64,000 nucleotides of DNA from the NCBI RefSeq assembly GCF_001905345.1, contig NZ_LFBV01000001.1, positions 1,954,838-2,018,837 of the forward strand. The letters run 5' to 3'. The translations under genes and the position numbers were made by a program. Shown here piece by piece: positions 7,898 to 18,254 of the stretch. Within the stretch, counting starts at the first letter, position 1. Every line of letters starts with the position of its first letter. The notes under the pieces were generated by a model. The model ran no database searches, was not told the DNA's origin, and saw only the letters and a program-made list of their open reading frames with translations. The DNA is from Streptomyces uncialis (GTDB lineage Bacteria > Actinomycetota > Actinomycetes > Streptomycetales > Streptomycetaceae).

Positions 7898-8833
7898 CTA
7901 CCGGCCCTGCTGGGCGGGGACACCACGCGAGATCGGCTCGTCCTCGACGGGCGAGGCGGCCGCGGCGACCGCGGCACCCGTGAGGGTCGCGAGCATCTCG
8001 CGCACATTGGTGAGCTGCGCGTTGATGGAGTCACGCCGGTTGGTGAGCGCGGCGAGCTCCCGCTCGGACTCGCTGCGGATGCGGTCCGCCTTGGCGTTCG
8101 CGTCGGCCACGATGTCCTCGGCCTGGCGCTGCGCCGTCTCCACGGTCTGCCGGGCGCGGCGCTCCGCGTCGGTCCGCAGCTTCTCCGCCTCCAGACGCAG
8201 CTGCTCGGCGCGGTGCTCGATCTCCGCGAGACGCTTCTCGGCCTTGGCCTGACGCGACGCCAGGTCCCGCTCCGACTGCTCCCGGCGCTTGGCGAGGTTC
8301 GTCTCGAAGTCCGCGGCGGCCTGGGCGGCCTTCGCACGGGTCTCCTCGAAGAGGGCGTCGGCCTCCTCACGCTTGGACTGCGCGTCCTTCTGGGCCTCGG
8401 CACGCAGCGTGGACGCCTCGCCCTTGGCCTTCTCGACGATCCGAAGACCCTCGTCCTCGGACTTGGCCTTGCGGTCGGCGGCGAACGTCTCGGCGTCGTT
8501 GCGCACCTGCTGGGCGGCCGACTCGGCGAGCTCGCGGTGCTGCTCGGAAGCGCGACGGGCCTCCTCGCGCAGGTCCTTCGCCTCCTCCTCGGCGAGGCGG
8601 AGGATCTTCTCGACGCGCGCGCCGAGCCCGGCATAGGACGGCTCGGCATCGCTGACCTGCGCCTGGGCGTTCTGCGTTTCGAGGTGAAGTTCCTCGATCC
8701 GCTTCTCCAGCGCGGTGATCCGGGTCAGGGCACTGTCGCGATCGGAGACGAGCTTCGAGATTCGTTCGTCCACCTGAGCGCGGTCGTACCCACGCCGCAC
8801 AAGCTCGAAGCCGTAGGGGGAAGTGTCGCTCAT
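7898..8833 (-). CDS. filP: FilP, intermediate-filament-like coiled-coil cytoskeletal protein
   Basis: 311 aa. A short N-terminal DivIVA-like segment (SPYGFELVRRGYDRAQVDERI) is followed by nearly continuous Ala/Glu/Arg-rich coiled coil to about residue 275, then a short flexible tail ending PAQQGR. FilP self-assembles into filaments behind hyphal tips and supports polar growth and stiffness in Streptomyces, working with DivIVA and Scy. Length and immediate adjacency to scy match the known filP locus. The 192-bp gap to scy gives it its own promoter region; AGGA precedes the ATG. Confidence 0.95.
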   Translation of the reverse strand: MSDTSPYGFELVRRGYDRAQVDERISKLVSDRDSALTRITALEKRIEELHLETQNAQAQVSDAEPSYAGLGARVEKILRLAEEEAKDLREEARRASEQHRELAESAAQQVRNDAETFAADRKAKSEDEGLRIVEKAKGEASTLRAEAQKDAQSKREEADALFEETRAKAAQAAADFETNLAKRREQSERDLASRQAKAEKRLAEIEHRAEQLRLEAEKLRTDAERRARQTVETAQRQAEDIVADANAKADRIRSESERELAALTNRRDSINAQLTNVREMLATLTGAAVAAAASPVEDEPISRGVPAQQGR

Positions 8834-9025
8834 GGGGTTCCTGTCGAATGAGACCGGTGAGGTGATCGGGGGAATCCTAGGGGGCGGAACGGCGTGTCAT
8901 CGAGCGGATACAGGTTTGATCTGGAGAATGACACCCCTTTTGGGTGGCTGCGGACCCGCGCGCTGCCCGGGGCAGACACACGGACGGACAGAGGCCTTCT
9001 TAAACCACGAACAGGGCCATTCTGG
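8834..9025. other. scy-filP intergenic region
   Basis: Contains a weak hairpin (CACCC / GGGTG at 8932-8946, T-rich loop) a little beyond the scy stop, possibly partial termination, and then the filP leader. The stretch 8900-8945 is less GC-rich than its surroundings, compatible with a filP promoter, but no clear -35/-10 pair stands out. Confidence 0.4.
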
Positions 9026-12000
9026 CTAGCCCTCTGACGATTTGCCACCCGAACGGGTGCCGCCGGACGCCGCGCCGGCCTTGACACCGGCCCCACCGCC
9101 CGCCGCGGGTTTCCCAGCCGGCGGAGCCTCGAAGGACTCCAACGCCTCCAGCACGTCCTGCACCCGCGAGATCTCCGCGTTGATGTCCTGCCGGCGGCGG
9201 ACCAGCACATCGAGCTCACGACGCCCCTCGTCCACCGTGCGCTCGGCCTCCTGCTCGGCCTCCGCCTTGACGCGCTCCGCCTCACGGACCAGCCCGGCCG
9301 TCTTCGTCTCGGCCTCCTTCAGCAGACCCTCGGCCTTCTTGACCGCGGAGATCCGCACCCGGCTCGCCTCCGAGTTCGCGTCCGACACCAGCTTCTCGGC
9401 CTTCGCCTGAGCCTCGGTCAGCTGCTCCTCGGCGGCCTTCACCAGCGCGTCGCAGCGCTCGCCCGCGGTCCGCATGGCCTCCGCCGACTCCCGCCGCGCC
9501 CGCTCGTGCAGCTCCTCGACCTCACCGGTGATCCGCTCCCGCAGCTCCTCGGTGCGCTCCCGGATCGCCGTCGCGTCGCGGCGCGCGCCGACCAGCAGCT
9601 CGTCCGCGTCCGTACGGGCCCGCTCCACCCGGGTGTTGCCCTCGACGGTGGCCTCCGCGACCAGCCGGTCGGCCTCCGTACGGGCCGCGCCGACCATCGT
9701 GTCGGCCTGCTTCTCGGCCTCCGCCGTCGTCTCACGGGCCTTCGCCTGAGAGTCGTTGCCCAGCTTGTCGGCCTCCGACACGGCCTCCGTGATGAGCGCG
9801 TCGACCTGCTCCGCCGCCTCCGAACGCCGCTTGTTGGCGTCCTTGCGAGCCTCGTCCATCGTCCGCTCCGCCGAAGCACGGGCCTGGGCGAGCACCTGCT
9901 CGGCCTCCGTCCGCGCCTCGGTACGCACCCGCTCGGCCTCCGTACGGGTCCGCTCCGCGTGCTGACGCGCCGAACCGACGGCCTCCGCCGCCTGCGCCCG
10001 CAGCCGCTCGGCGTCCCCGGACGCGTCCGCGATCAGCCGCTCCGCCTTCGCCACGGCCTCCGCGCGCACCCGCTCCGCCTGCTCGGCGGTCTCCGTACGC
10101 AGCAGCTCCGCCTGCCGCTCCGTCTCCGTGCGCAGCGCCTCGGCCTTGCGCGCCGTCTCCGTCCGCAGGAGCTCGGCCTGTTCCACGGTCTCCGACCGCA
10201 GCCGCTCCGCCTCCCGGGTCGCCTCACCGACGAGCCCGTCGGCCTGGCCCGCGGCGTCCGAACGGATACGGTTCGCGTCCTCCCGGGCCTCGGCACGGGC
10301 CTGCGCGGCGTTCTGCTCGGCCGTCGCGATCGTGTCCGACGCCTCGGTACGGGCCCGCTGGGCGTGCTCGTCCGCGTCCTTCCGGGTCCGGTCGGCCTCG
10401 GCGATCGCGTCGGTGACCGTCCGCTCCGCGAGCGCCTTCGCCGCCTCGGTCTCCTCCCGGGCCTCACGGCGCACCCGGGCCGCGTCCTCCCCGGCCCGCT
10501 CCCGCTCGGCGTACGCGTCCGCGCGCACCCGGTCGGCCTCGCCCTGCGCCTCCGTACGGGTGCGCTCCGCCACATGCTCGGCGGTGCTGCGCAGCCCCGC
10601 GATCTCCTCCTGGGCCTGCTCCTGGAGCCCGGCGACCGAGTCCCGGACGGACTGCGCCGTCTGCTCCGCGCCGGTCACCAGCTCGGTGGCCCGCCGGTCC
10701 GCCTCCTCGACCAGCCGGGCCGCCTCCGCCTGCGCCTCGTCCACCCGGACCCGCGCCGACGCCAGCAGCTCCTCGCTCTGCTCCCTGGCCCGCTGCCGCT
10801 CCTGACCGGCCTCCTCGCGAGCGGAACCCAGCAGCTCCTCGGCCTCCCGGCGACGCCGGTCCGCCTCCGTACGGGCGGCGGCCAGCTCCTCGGCGGCCTC
10901 CGTGGCGACCCGCTCGGCCGCCGCGGCGGCTTCCGCGCGCACCCGGTCGGCGGTGTCCTGCGCCTCCGACTTCAGCCGCTCCGCCTCGGCGGCGGCCTCC
11001 GACCGCAGCCGGACCGCGACGTTCTCACCCTCCGCACGGGACTGCGACGCGTCGGCCGCGGCCTCGTCACGCAGCCGGTCCGCCTCCGCCGTGGCCTGCG
11101 ACTGGAGCGTACGGACCCGCTCGGCGGCCTCCGCGCGCACCCGGTCCGCCTCCTCGGCGGCCTCCTTGCGCATCCGGTCGGCCGCCGTACGGGCGTCCTT
11201 CAACGACTCCTCGGCACCCGCCAGCCGCTCCTCGGCGCCGGCCCGCAGCCGGGCCACCTCCGTGTCGGCCTCGGCACGCTTGGCCGCGATCGCCCGCTCG
11301 GCCTCCTCGCGCAGCTCCCGGGCCGACTCCTCGGCCGCCGCGATCTGCTCCGCGGCCCGCTCCTCGGCCTCCGCACGGTGCCGTTCGGCCTCGCCCCGGG
11401 TGCGCTCCAGCGTCTCCTCGGCCTGCTTGCGCAGCGCCGTCGCCCGCTCGATGGCCTCGGTACGGACCCGCTCGCTCTCCGTCTGCGCGGTGCCCCGCAA
11501 CTCGTCCGCGTCGGCCTTCGACTTGGCCAGCAGCTCCTCGGCGGTCCGGGCCGCCTCCTCGATCTGCTGGACCGCCTCCCGGCGCGCCTCGCCCCGGATG
11601 CGCTCGCCCTCGGCGACCGCGTCGGCCCGCAGCTGCTCGGCCTCGCCGCGCAGCCTGCGCGCCTCCTCCTGGAGCTCGACCGTCCTGGCCCGGTACTCCT
11701 TGGTGTCGTCCTTGGCGGCGCCCTTGAGCTCCTCGGCGATGTCACTGGCCTCGCCCCGCAGCCGCTCCGCCTCCGCCTCGGCCTCCCGGCGGACCCGCTC
11801 GGCCTCCTCGGTGGCCGCCTTGGTGGTGGCCTTCGCGTCCGCCGCCGCCTTGTCCAGGACCTCCTCGGCGGTCCGGGCCGCCTTCCCCAGCTGCGACGCG
11901 GTCTCCTCGGCGGTGACCGTCCTGGCCTTCTCCGCGGCCTCCGCGACGAGCTTCTCCGCCTCGGCCTTCGCGTCGTCGACGATCTGCCCGGCCTCCGCCT

Positions 12001-12985
12001 TGCTGGCCTCGGCCTCCTTGGTGGCCTCACCGACCAGCCGGGCGACCTGCTCCTTGGCGGTACGGGTGCGCTGCTCGTTCGCCGACTCGGCGGTCGCGAG
12101 CCGCTTGGACGCCGCTTCCTTGGCCTCGTCGAGGACCTTCTCGGCCTCCGCGCGCGCCTCCCGCAGCGCGTCGGTGGCCTGCGACATCCGCTCCTCGGCG
12201 GTCCGCGCCAGCTCGGTCGCCTGCCGGCGTGCCTCGTCGGACTCGGCGGTACTGCTGCTGCGCAGCTGCTCCGCGTGGTCGGCGGCCTCCTGGGCCTGCG
12301 CGGACGCGGCGTTCAGCAGCCGTTCGGCGTCGGCACGGGCCCGGCGCATCAGCGCCTCGGCCTCGGCGCGGGCGCTCTCCGCCTCGGCGCCCACCCGCTG
12401 ACGTGCCTCGTCCGCGACCCGCTGGGCCTCGCCGCGGGCGGCCGCGAGCGCCTGCTCGGCCTCCGCGCGGGACTCGTCGAGCAGCCTGCGGGCCTGCGAC
12501 TCGGTACGGGCCCGCAACTGCTCGGCCCACGCGACGTTCTCGTTGACGTGCGACTCGACGGTCGCCCGGCGCTCCGACAGCTCCTGGTCCAGCTGCTGAC
12601 GGCGCGAGACGGCCTCGGCGTGCAGCTCCGACTGGAGCCGGGACTGCTGCTCCGCGTGCTCCTGCCGGATGCGCTGGGTCTGGGCGCGGACGTCACGCAG
12701 CTCGCGTTCCGCGTCGGCGCGCAGCTGTTCCGCCTGGATCTGGGCGTTGCGCAGCATCTGCTCGGCCTGGTAGCCGAGGTCCCCGCCGTCGTAGGCGGGG
12801 CGCGTCGCGAGGGACCGACGTGCCTCGTGCAGCTTCGCACGCAGCACCTCGACCTGATAGCCGCGGTCCTCGGCGTGCTGAACGGCCTTCTCCCGCTCGG
12901 TCTTCAGCCGCTCCATCTCGGCCTCGAACCGAGAGAGGTGGTCGACGTCAGCCCGCTCTCGCTCCTGGCGTTCGTAGCCCCGCAC
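9026..12985 (-). CDS. scy: Scy, giant coiled-coil polarity scaffold
   Basis: 1319 aa, close to the known Scy length (about 1,326 aa in S. coelicolor). The N-terminus RGYERQERERADVDHLSRFEAEMERLK and DLGYQAEQMLRNAQIQ is followed by about 1,200 residues of Ala/Glu/Arg-rich repeats of the type AExxRxEA. Scy/FilP-type coiled coils are described as non-heptad, 51-residue-period repeats. Scy organises the tip-organising centre, recruiting DivIVA and FilP. GTG at 12983-12985 is chosen because homology starts there; open-frame codons to 13162 are unsupported. The antisense strand carries a fortuitous 1,470-codon open frame. Confidence 0.95.
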   Translation of the reverse strand: MRGYERQERERADVDHLSRFEAEMERLKTEREKAVQHAEDRGYQVEVLRAKLHEARRSLATRPAYDGGDLGYQAEQMLRNAQIQAEQLRADAERELRDVRAQTQRIRQEHAEQQSRLQSELHAEAVSRRQQLDQELSERRATVESHVNENVAWAEQLRARTESQARRLLDESRAEAEQALAAARGEAQRVADEARQRVGAEAESARAEAEALMRRARADAERLLNAASAQAQEAADHAEQLRSSSTAESDEARRQATELARTAEERMSQATDALREARAEAEKVLDEAKEAASKRLATAESANEQRTRTAKEQVARLVGEATKEAEASKAEAGQIVDDAKAEAEKLVAEAAEKARTVTAEETASQLGKAARTAEEVLDKAAADAKATTKAATEEAERVRREAEAEAERLRGEASDIAEELKGAAKDDTKEYRARTVELQEEARRLRGEAEQLRADAVAEGERIRGEARREAVQQIEEAARTAEELLAKSKADADELRGTAQTESERVRTEAIERATALRKQAEETLERTRGEAERHRAEAEERAAEQIAAAEESARELREEAERAIAAKRAEADTEVARLRAGAEERLAGAEESLKDARTAADRMRKEAAEEADRVRAEAAERVRTLQSQATAEADRLRDEAAADASQSRAEGENVAVRLRSEAAAEAERLKSEAQDTADRVRAEAAAAAERVATEAAEELAAARTEADRRRREAEELLGSAREEAGQERQRAREQSEELLASARVRVDEAQAEAARLVEEADRRATELVTGAEQTAQSVRDSVAGLQEQAQEEIAGLRSTAEHVAERTRTEAQGEADRVRADAYAERERAGEDAARVRREAREETEAAKALAERTVTDAIAEADRTRKDADEHAQRARTEASDTIATAEQNAAQARAEAREDANRIRSDAAGQADGLVGEATREAERLRSETVEQAELLRTETARKAEALRTETERQAELLRTETAEQAERVRAEAVAKAERLIADASGDAERLRAQAAEAVGSARQHAERTRTEAERVRTEARTEAEQVLAQARASAERTMDEARKDANKRRSEAAEQVDALITEAVSEADKLGNDSQAKARETTAEAEKQADTMVGAARTEADRLVAEATVEGNTRVERARTDADELLVGARRDATAIRERTEELRERITGEVEELHERARRESAEAMRTAGERCDALVKAAEEQLTEAQAKAEKLVSDANSEASRVRISAVKKAEGLLKEAETKTAGLVREAERVKAEAEQEAERTVDEGRRELDVLVRRRQDINAEISRVQDVLEALESFEAPPAGKPAAGGGAGVKAGAASGGTRSGGKSSEG

Positions 12986-13435
12986 TGCGCGGTCCCATCC
13001 GTCCCCTGGTCGCAAAACTCTCCAACGAGCACCGGTCATCCGCCCGAACGGCGCCCCGGGGAATGGTGTCAGATCAACAGCGGGGTCCGGACTGCCGCCC
13101 CGACGCACGCCCTTCGACACCTGGACCCCGGCCATGACCGTCCGGCATACGGGCGGCCGCACACAACCCTACCGGCCCCCGTCTCCCCGTTGGCCTGGCC
13201 GACCACCTTTTCCTGCCCCGGCAGGGGGGTTGTCGCCGCCGCCCGGCCGGAACGGGTCCCTCCCACGGGGTGGCGCCGCCCCGCGCGCCGGGCTGACACG
13301 TGCGAAGTCCCACCCGCCCGCCCCGCCCGTACCCCGCCCCCTCCGACCCCCGCCCGACCCCCCGGTCCGTCCGGTTCCCGCCCCCCGGCATTCCCCCACA
13401 AGAGATCCCCGAAAGTGTTCCACCCCGGCCCCACC
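12986..13435. other. scy upstream region
   Basis: Gene-free. The part next to scy should contain its promoter. The rest (13150-13435) is C-rich with homopolymeric C runs on the + strand and no convincing ORF, hairpin or motif. Confidence 0.45.
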
Positions 13436-13862
13436 CCGAGGTCTGTCCGGGTGGGCGTACTTGTCCCTGTGCGGGTACTCCGGGGGTGCGCAGTTCCCCG
13501 CGCCCCTGGATGCTGCCCCCTTGCGGTCGTTCGTCGGGTGCGGGTCCGCCCTCGTTTTTGCGCAGTTCCCCGCGCCCCTTTGGGGGCGCCTCAGCCACTT
13601 GCTGTTGCTTTTCGGCATCCTCCTCGTGCAGTCGCATGGCTGCGGGAGGGGGTGGGCGGGAATCTCTGCCCGCAGACTCCGATGCTCTTCAGTCGGGCAA
13701 GAGGGATGTCCGACCGAGCGCGTTGGAGCGAGGACGGAGAATCCCGACCGGCACCGACCCGAAGAACCGGCCGGACGCGCCCCAAAGGGGCGCGGGGAAC
13801 TGCGCACCCCACGGACGACCTGTGCGGGAACGAAGTACGCCCAGCCGGACGGACCTCAGGGG
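13436..13862. repeat. Interspersed GC-rich repeat array 2
   Basis: Fills the space immediately beyond the mce stop. It carries GAGGTCTGTCCGG and CTTGTCCCTGTGCGGG modules, three core boxes (two forward near 13490 and 13560, one inverted near 13790), the TGGATGCTGCCCCCTTGCGG module, and one MITE-like element (13560-13805). Short ORFs in it translate the same repeats as elsewhere and are not genes. Confidence 0.8.
13560..13805 (+). repeat. MITE-like inverted-repeat element, copy A (246 bp)
   Basis: Left end GCGCAGTTCCCCGCGCCCC then TTTGGGGGCGCC; right end is its near-exact inverse ending GCGCGGGGAACTGCGC. The interior holds a conserved block with GGGCGGGAATCTCTGCCCGC, CAGACTCCGATGCTCTTCAG and GCGCGTTGGAGCGAGGACGG, shared with copies at 16906 (inverted) and 43965. 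About 30 bp shorter than the others on its left side. No ORF of its own. Confidence 0.75.
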
Positions 13863-13863
13863 C

Positions 13864-14286
13864 TCACTCGGCCGACGTGACCAGTTCGGTCAGAACCCCG
13901 TGGCAGTCCTTCGGATGAAGGAACGTGATCCGGGACCCCATCGACCCCCGACGAGGCTCGTCGTACAGCACCCGCACCCCCTTCCCGCGGATCTCCGCCG
14001 CGTCCCCGTCCACATCCGCGGTCCCGAACGCGATGTGATGCACCCCCTCGCCGTTCTTCGCGAGCCACTTGCCCACCGGCGAGTCCTCCCGGATCGGCTG
14101 GAGGAGCTGGAGGTACGACGCCCCGCCGTCCCCCGTGGTGTTGATCCTCAGCATGGCCTCGCGGACCCCCTGCTCCTCGTTGACCTCGGAGTGGTGGACC
14201 TCGAACCCGTACGTGGCACGGTAGAACTCGACGGTCCGGTCGAGGTCGAAGCAGGCGATCCCGATGTGGTCGATACGCGTCAGCAT
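13864..14286 (-). CDS. mce: Methylmalonyl-CoA epimerase
   Basis: 140 aa VOC-fold enzyme that interconverts (2R)- and (2S)-methylmalonyl-CoA, linking methylmalonyl-CoA mutase to propionyl-CoA carboxylation and polyketide extender supply. Metal ligands can be aligned to the Propionibacterium enzyme: His7 (RIDHIGIA), Gln60 (SYLQLLQ), His84 (VHHIAFG) and Glu134 (TELVT). Start MLTRIDHIGIA is the family start. Divergent from the thiolase gene, whose product also handles short acyl-CoAs; meaB, the mutase chaperone, follows. Confidence 0.95.
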   Translation of the reverse strand: MLTRIDHIGIACFDLDRTVEFYRATYGFEVHHSEVNEEQGVREAMLRINTTGDGGASYLQLLQPIREDSPVGKWLAKNGEGVHHIAFGTADVDGDAAEIRGKGVRVLYDEPRRGSMGSRITFLHPKDCHGVLTELVTSAE

Positions 14287-14432
14287 CCCCCCAGTGCAAC
14301 CCCGGCCCCCCGGTTACGCAACGTGCGCGCGATCACACCGACCGGGCGATGACCCCGGGCGGCACCGCTCAGTACATTTGAGGTAAACCCTCGTTCACTC
14401 CTCAGCAGCTTGCTGAAAGGGGATCGCCCGTC

Positions 14433-15635
<1,203 letters not shown>

Positions 15636-15755
15636 CACGGCGGCGCCGCGGCGCGTGGGTCCGGGTGCGGTGGCCGTACCTGTGACCCTGGCGTCGTACG
15701 CCTATGACCGCGGGTACGGCGTGTACCCGTCGTCCCACGAAGGGAACCGTGAAGC

Positions 15756-16721
15756 GTGAAGCAGGACGTCTCCTCGCTGGTGGCACAGGCGCGGGAAGGG
15801 CGGCCCCGGGCCGTCGCCCGGCTGATCTCGCTGGTCGAGGGGGCGTCACCCCAGCTGCGTGAGGTGATGGCCGCGCTGGCGCCGCTGACCGGCAACGCGT
15901 ACGTCATCGGGCTCACCGGGCCGCCCGGGGTCGGCAAGTCCACCACCACCTCCGCGCTGGTCGGCGCGTACCGGCGGCAGGGCCGGCGGGTGGGGGTGCT
16001 CGCGGTCGACCCGTCCTCGCCGTTCTCCGGCGGGGCGCTGCTCGGGGACCGGGTCCGGATGTCGGACCACGCGTCCGACGCCGGGGTCTACATCCGGTCG
16101 ATGGCGACCCGCGGGCATCTCGGGGGCCTCGCCTGGGCCGCGCCGCAGGCGATCCGGGTACTGGACGCCGCCGGGTGCGACGTGATCCTGGTGGAGACCG
16201 TCGGGGTCGGCCAGTCCGAGGTCGAGATCGCCGCGCAGGCCGACACCAGTGTGGTGCTGCTCGCGCCCGGGATGGGCGACGGTATCCAGGCCGCGAAGGC
16301 GGGCATCCTGGAGATCGGTGACGTGTACGTGGTGAACAAGGCCGACCGGGACGGGGCGGACGCGACGGCCCGGGAGCTGAACCACATGCTCGGGCTCGGG
16401 GAGGCCCGGCGGCCCGGGGACTGGCGTCCGCCGATCGTGCGGACCGTCGCGTCCCGGGGGGAGGGGATCGACGAGGTCGTCGCGGCCCTGGAGAAGCACA
16501 AGGGGTGGATGGACGAGCGGGGGGTGCTGGTCGACCGGCGGCGGGAGCGGGCCGCGAAGGAGATCGAGGTGATCGCGGTCACGGCGCTGCGGGAGCGGCT
16601 CGCGGATGTGCACGGGGGGCAGCGGGTGCGGGTTCTCTCGCTCGCGGAGCGGGTCCTGGCGGGCGAGCTCGATGCCTACGCGGCGGCGGACGAGGTGACG
16701 CGGGCGCTGGCCTCCGGGTGA
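15756..16721 (+). CDS. meaB: MeaB-type GTPase, chaperone of B12-dependent acyl-CoA mutase
   Basis: 321 aa G3E-family GTPase. Walker A GPPGVGKST (residues 55-63), VDPSSPFSGGALLGDRVRM switch region, ETVGVGQSE and NKAD guanine-specificity motif, then the helical dimerisation arm. MeaB proteins gate cobalamin loading and protect methylmalonyl-CoA mutase. GTG at 15756 follows GAAGGGA. Context with mce and, 11 kb away, icmA supports the mutase-chaperone role; whether it serves Mcm, Icm or both is open. Confidence 0.94.
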   Translation: MKQDVSSLVAQAREGRPRAVARLISLVEGASPQLREVMAALAPLTGNAYVIGLTGPPGVGKSTTTSALVGAYRRQGRRVGVLAVDPSSPFSGGALLGDRVRMSDHASDAGVYIRSMATRGHLGGLAWAAPQAIRVLDAAGCDVILVETVGVGQSEVEIAAQADTSVVLLAPGMGDGIQAAKAGILEIGDVYVVNKADRDGADATARELNHMLGLGEARRPGDWRPPIVRTVASRGEGIDEVVAALEKHKGWMDERGVLVDRRRERAAKEIEVIAVTALRERLADVHGGQRVRVLSLAERVLAGELDAYAAADEVTRALASG

Positions 16722-16724
16722 GGG

Positions 16725-17325
16725 CCCTGTCCGGCGGGACGCAATTGTCCCTGTGGGGGTCGTTCTGGGTCTGTCCGGCTGGGCGTACTTCGTTCCTGTG
16801 CCGTCGTTCGTGGGGTGCGCAGTTCCCCGCGGGTCGCCTTTGCTTGCGCTTCCCAGGTCTGTCCGGCGGGACGCGCTTGTCCCTGTGCCGTCGTTCGTCG
16901 TTTTCGCGCAGTTCCCCGCGCCCCTTTGGGGCGCGTTCTGCTTGTTCTTCGGGTCGGGGCCGGTCGGGATTCTCCGTCCTCGCTCCAACGCGCTCGGTCG
17001 GACGCTCCCCTTGCCCGACTGAAGAGCATCGGAGTCTGCGGGCAGAGATTCCCGCCCACCCCCTTACGTAGTCCGGCGACTGCGCGAGGAAGGGGGTTTG
17101 AACCCCGGCCCCGGTTGCTGACAGCCCGCAGACTGACGACAGCCCCAGGTGGGCGCCCCCAAAGGGGCGCGGGGAACTGCGCAAAAGACGAGGGCGGACC
17201 CGCACCCGGCGAACGACCTCAAGGGGCAGCATCCAGGGGCGCGGGGAACTGCGCACCCCCGTCCGACCCGCACAGGGACGAGTACGCCCAGCTCGGCGAA
17301 CCTCAGAGGCGGGCGCGAAGGGTCC
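16725..17325. repeat. Interspersed GC-rich repeat array 3
   Basis: Occupies the whole convergent gap between meaB and the PepSY gene. Forward modules (GTCCGGCGGGACGC, TTGTCCCTGTG, GGGTCGCCTTTGCTTGCGC) with core boxes near 16818 and 16906 are followed by inverted boxes near 17168 and 17239 with inverted TGGATGCTGCCCC modules. So the array is itself roughly palindromic. Includes MITE-like copy B. Confidence 0.8.
16906..17182 (-). repeat. MITE-like inverted-repeat element, copy B (277 bp, inverted)
   Basis: Same ends as copies A and C but the interior block is in reverse orientation: GGTCGGGATTCTCCGTCC, then CTGAAGAGCATCGGAGTCTG, then GCGGGCAGAGATTCCCGCCC, then GGGTTTGAACCCC and GGCCCCGG. Length is within 1 bp of copy C, 27 kb away. 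Confidence 0.75.
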
Positions 17326-17411
17326 CCGGCAAAAGGGGACCCCCCGGGTTCCGGGTGGGCCGGGGGAAGGCCACGGGGAAGCCGGGGGGAGTGTGTGTGC
17401 CGGGGGGCGGG

Positions 17412-18134
17412 TCAGTCGTCGGAGTCGTCGGAGTCCGAGTCGTCGTCGGTGTCGGCCGCGGCGGGAGCCACCTTCGCCGAGGTGAGGGACACCGTCCAGT
17501 CCGCCGCCTTGCCGGAGGCCCGCGTCTCCGCGTCCCACGCACCGGAACCGTCGTCGTCGAGGTCCAGCGACGTCACGGTCCCGTACGCCGCGGCGGCCCG
17601 CACCGCGTCCTGCGCGTTGACCTGCGCACCCTTCAGCGCCGCCAGGTCCCGCTTCACGTCGTCGCGGTCGTCGTCGTCCTTCTCGGCGTACGAGCCGAGC
17701 ACCTTGCCGTTGCCCGGGTCCACGGTCACGTTGTGGACGTTGCGGTCGGCGCCGATGATCTCGACGTCCCAGGCCACCTTGGAGTCGTCCTCGTCCAGGT
17801 CGACCGACACGACGGTCCCGGACCGCTCCTTCAGCGCCGTGGCGATCGCCTCCGCGGCGGTGACCTTCACCCCGGTCGGGGCGGCGGCGCGGTCGTCGGC
17901 ATCGTCCTTGCCGTCGGCACGGTCATCGGCACGGTCGTCCCGGTCGTCGCGCTCGTTCTTGTCGTCGTCCCGGTCGTCGGCGTCGTCGCGGTCGTCGCCC
18001 TTCAGTTCCACGCTCGACTTGTGGACGCCACGGTCGCCGTCGCCGTCGCCGCCCACCACGGCGAACGCGGTGGCCGTGCCCCCGCCGACGAGCAGAGCCG
18101 CGGCGGCCGTCGCGATCACGATCTTGCGCTTCAT
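17412..18134 (-). CDS. Secreted/anchored PepSY-domain protein with Asp-rich segment
   Basis: 240 aa. Signal peptide or N-terminal anchor KRKIVIATAAAALLVGGG (residues 2-27), then an extreme Asp/Arg tract (about residues 45-82, DDRDD repeats), then two PepSY-like units, each starting with A(A/Q)DA(I/V)..A and ending with a V.vDpgnGKVL-type strand. The C-terminus is again Asp-rich (DDDSDSDDSDD). ATG at 18132-18134 follows GGGAGAG. Divergent from an OmpR-type two-component operon across 120 bp with CTGAAG direct repeats, so it is probably a target of that system. PepSY proteins of this type are thought to bind peptides or inhibit envelope processes; the acidic runs could bind cations (inference). 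Confidence 0.85.
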   Translation of the reverse strand: MKRKIVIATAAAALLVGGGTATAFAVVGGDGDGDRGVHKSSVELKGDDRDDADDRDDDKNERDDRDDRADDRADGKDDADDRAAAPTGVKVTAAEAIATALKERSGTVVSVDLDEDDSKVAWDVEIIGADRNVHNVTVDPGNGKVLGSYAEKDDDDRDDVKRDLAALKGAQVNAQDAVRAAAAYGTVTSLDLDDDGSGAWDAETRASGKAADWTVSLTSAKVAPAAADTDDDSDSDDSDD

Positions 18135-18193
18135 GGTTTCTCTCCCTGGTCCGGAGCCGGTGGTGACTGTGGACACCAATCTGGGGGAACCTT

Positions 18194-18232
18194 GCTGAAG
18201 CGACGCTGAAGCAGCCTGAAGGCATCTTCAGG
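18194..18232. promoter_or_regulatory. Candidate OmpR-type operator: CTGAAG direct repeats plus inverted copy
   Basis: CTGAAG occurs at 18195, 18206 and 18216 (11- and 10-bp spacing, one helical turn), and CTTCAGG at 18226-18232 forms an inverted repeat with CCTGAAG at 18215-18221. Head-to-tail repeats at this spacing are typical binding sites of OmpR/PhoB-family regulators. It lies between the PepSY gene and the response-regulator gene, so could serve both. Confidence 0.65.
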
Positions 18233-18254
18233 TTCCGTTTGGGACGCTGGTCCC

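Noticed and set aside
8932..8946. CACCC/GGGTG hairpin as a true scy terminator
   Set aside because: Only 5 bp and on the wrong side for a T-tract; kept only as a note in the intergenic entry.
17090..17115. tRNA T-arm-like sequence GGGTTTGAACCCC (also inverse near 44041)
   Set aside because: No acceptor, D-arm or anticodon arm can be built around it, and it is part of the repeated MITE-like interior.
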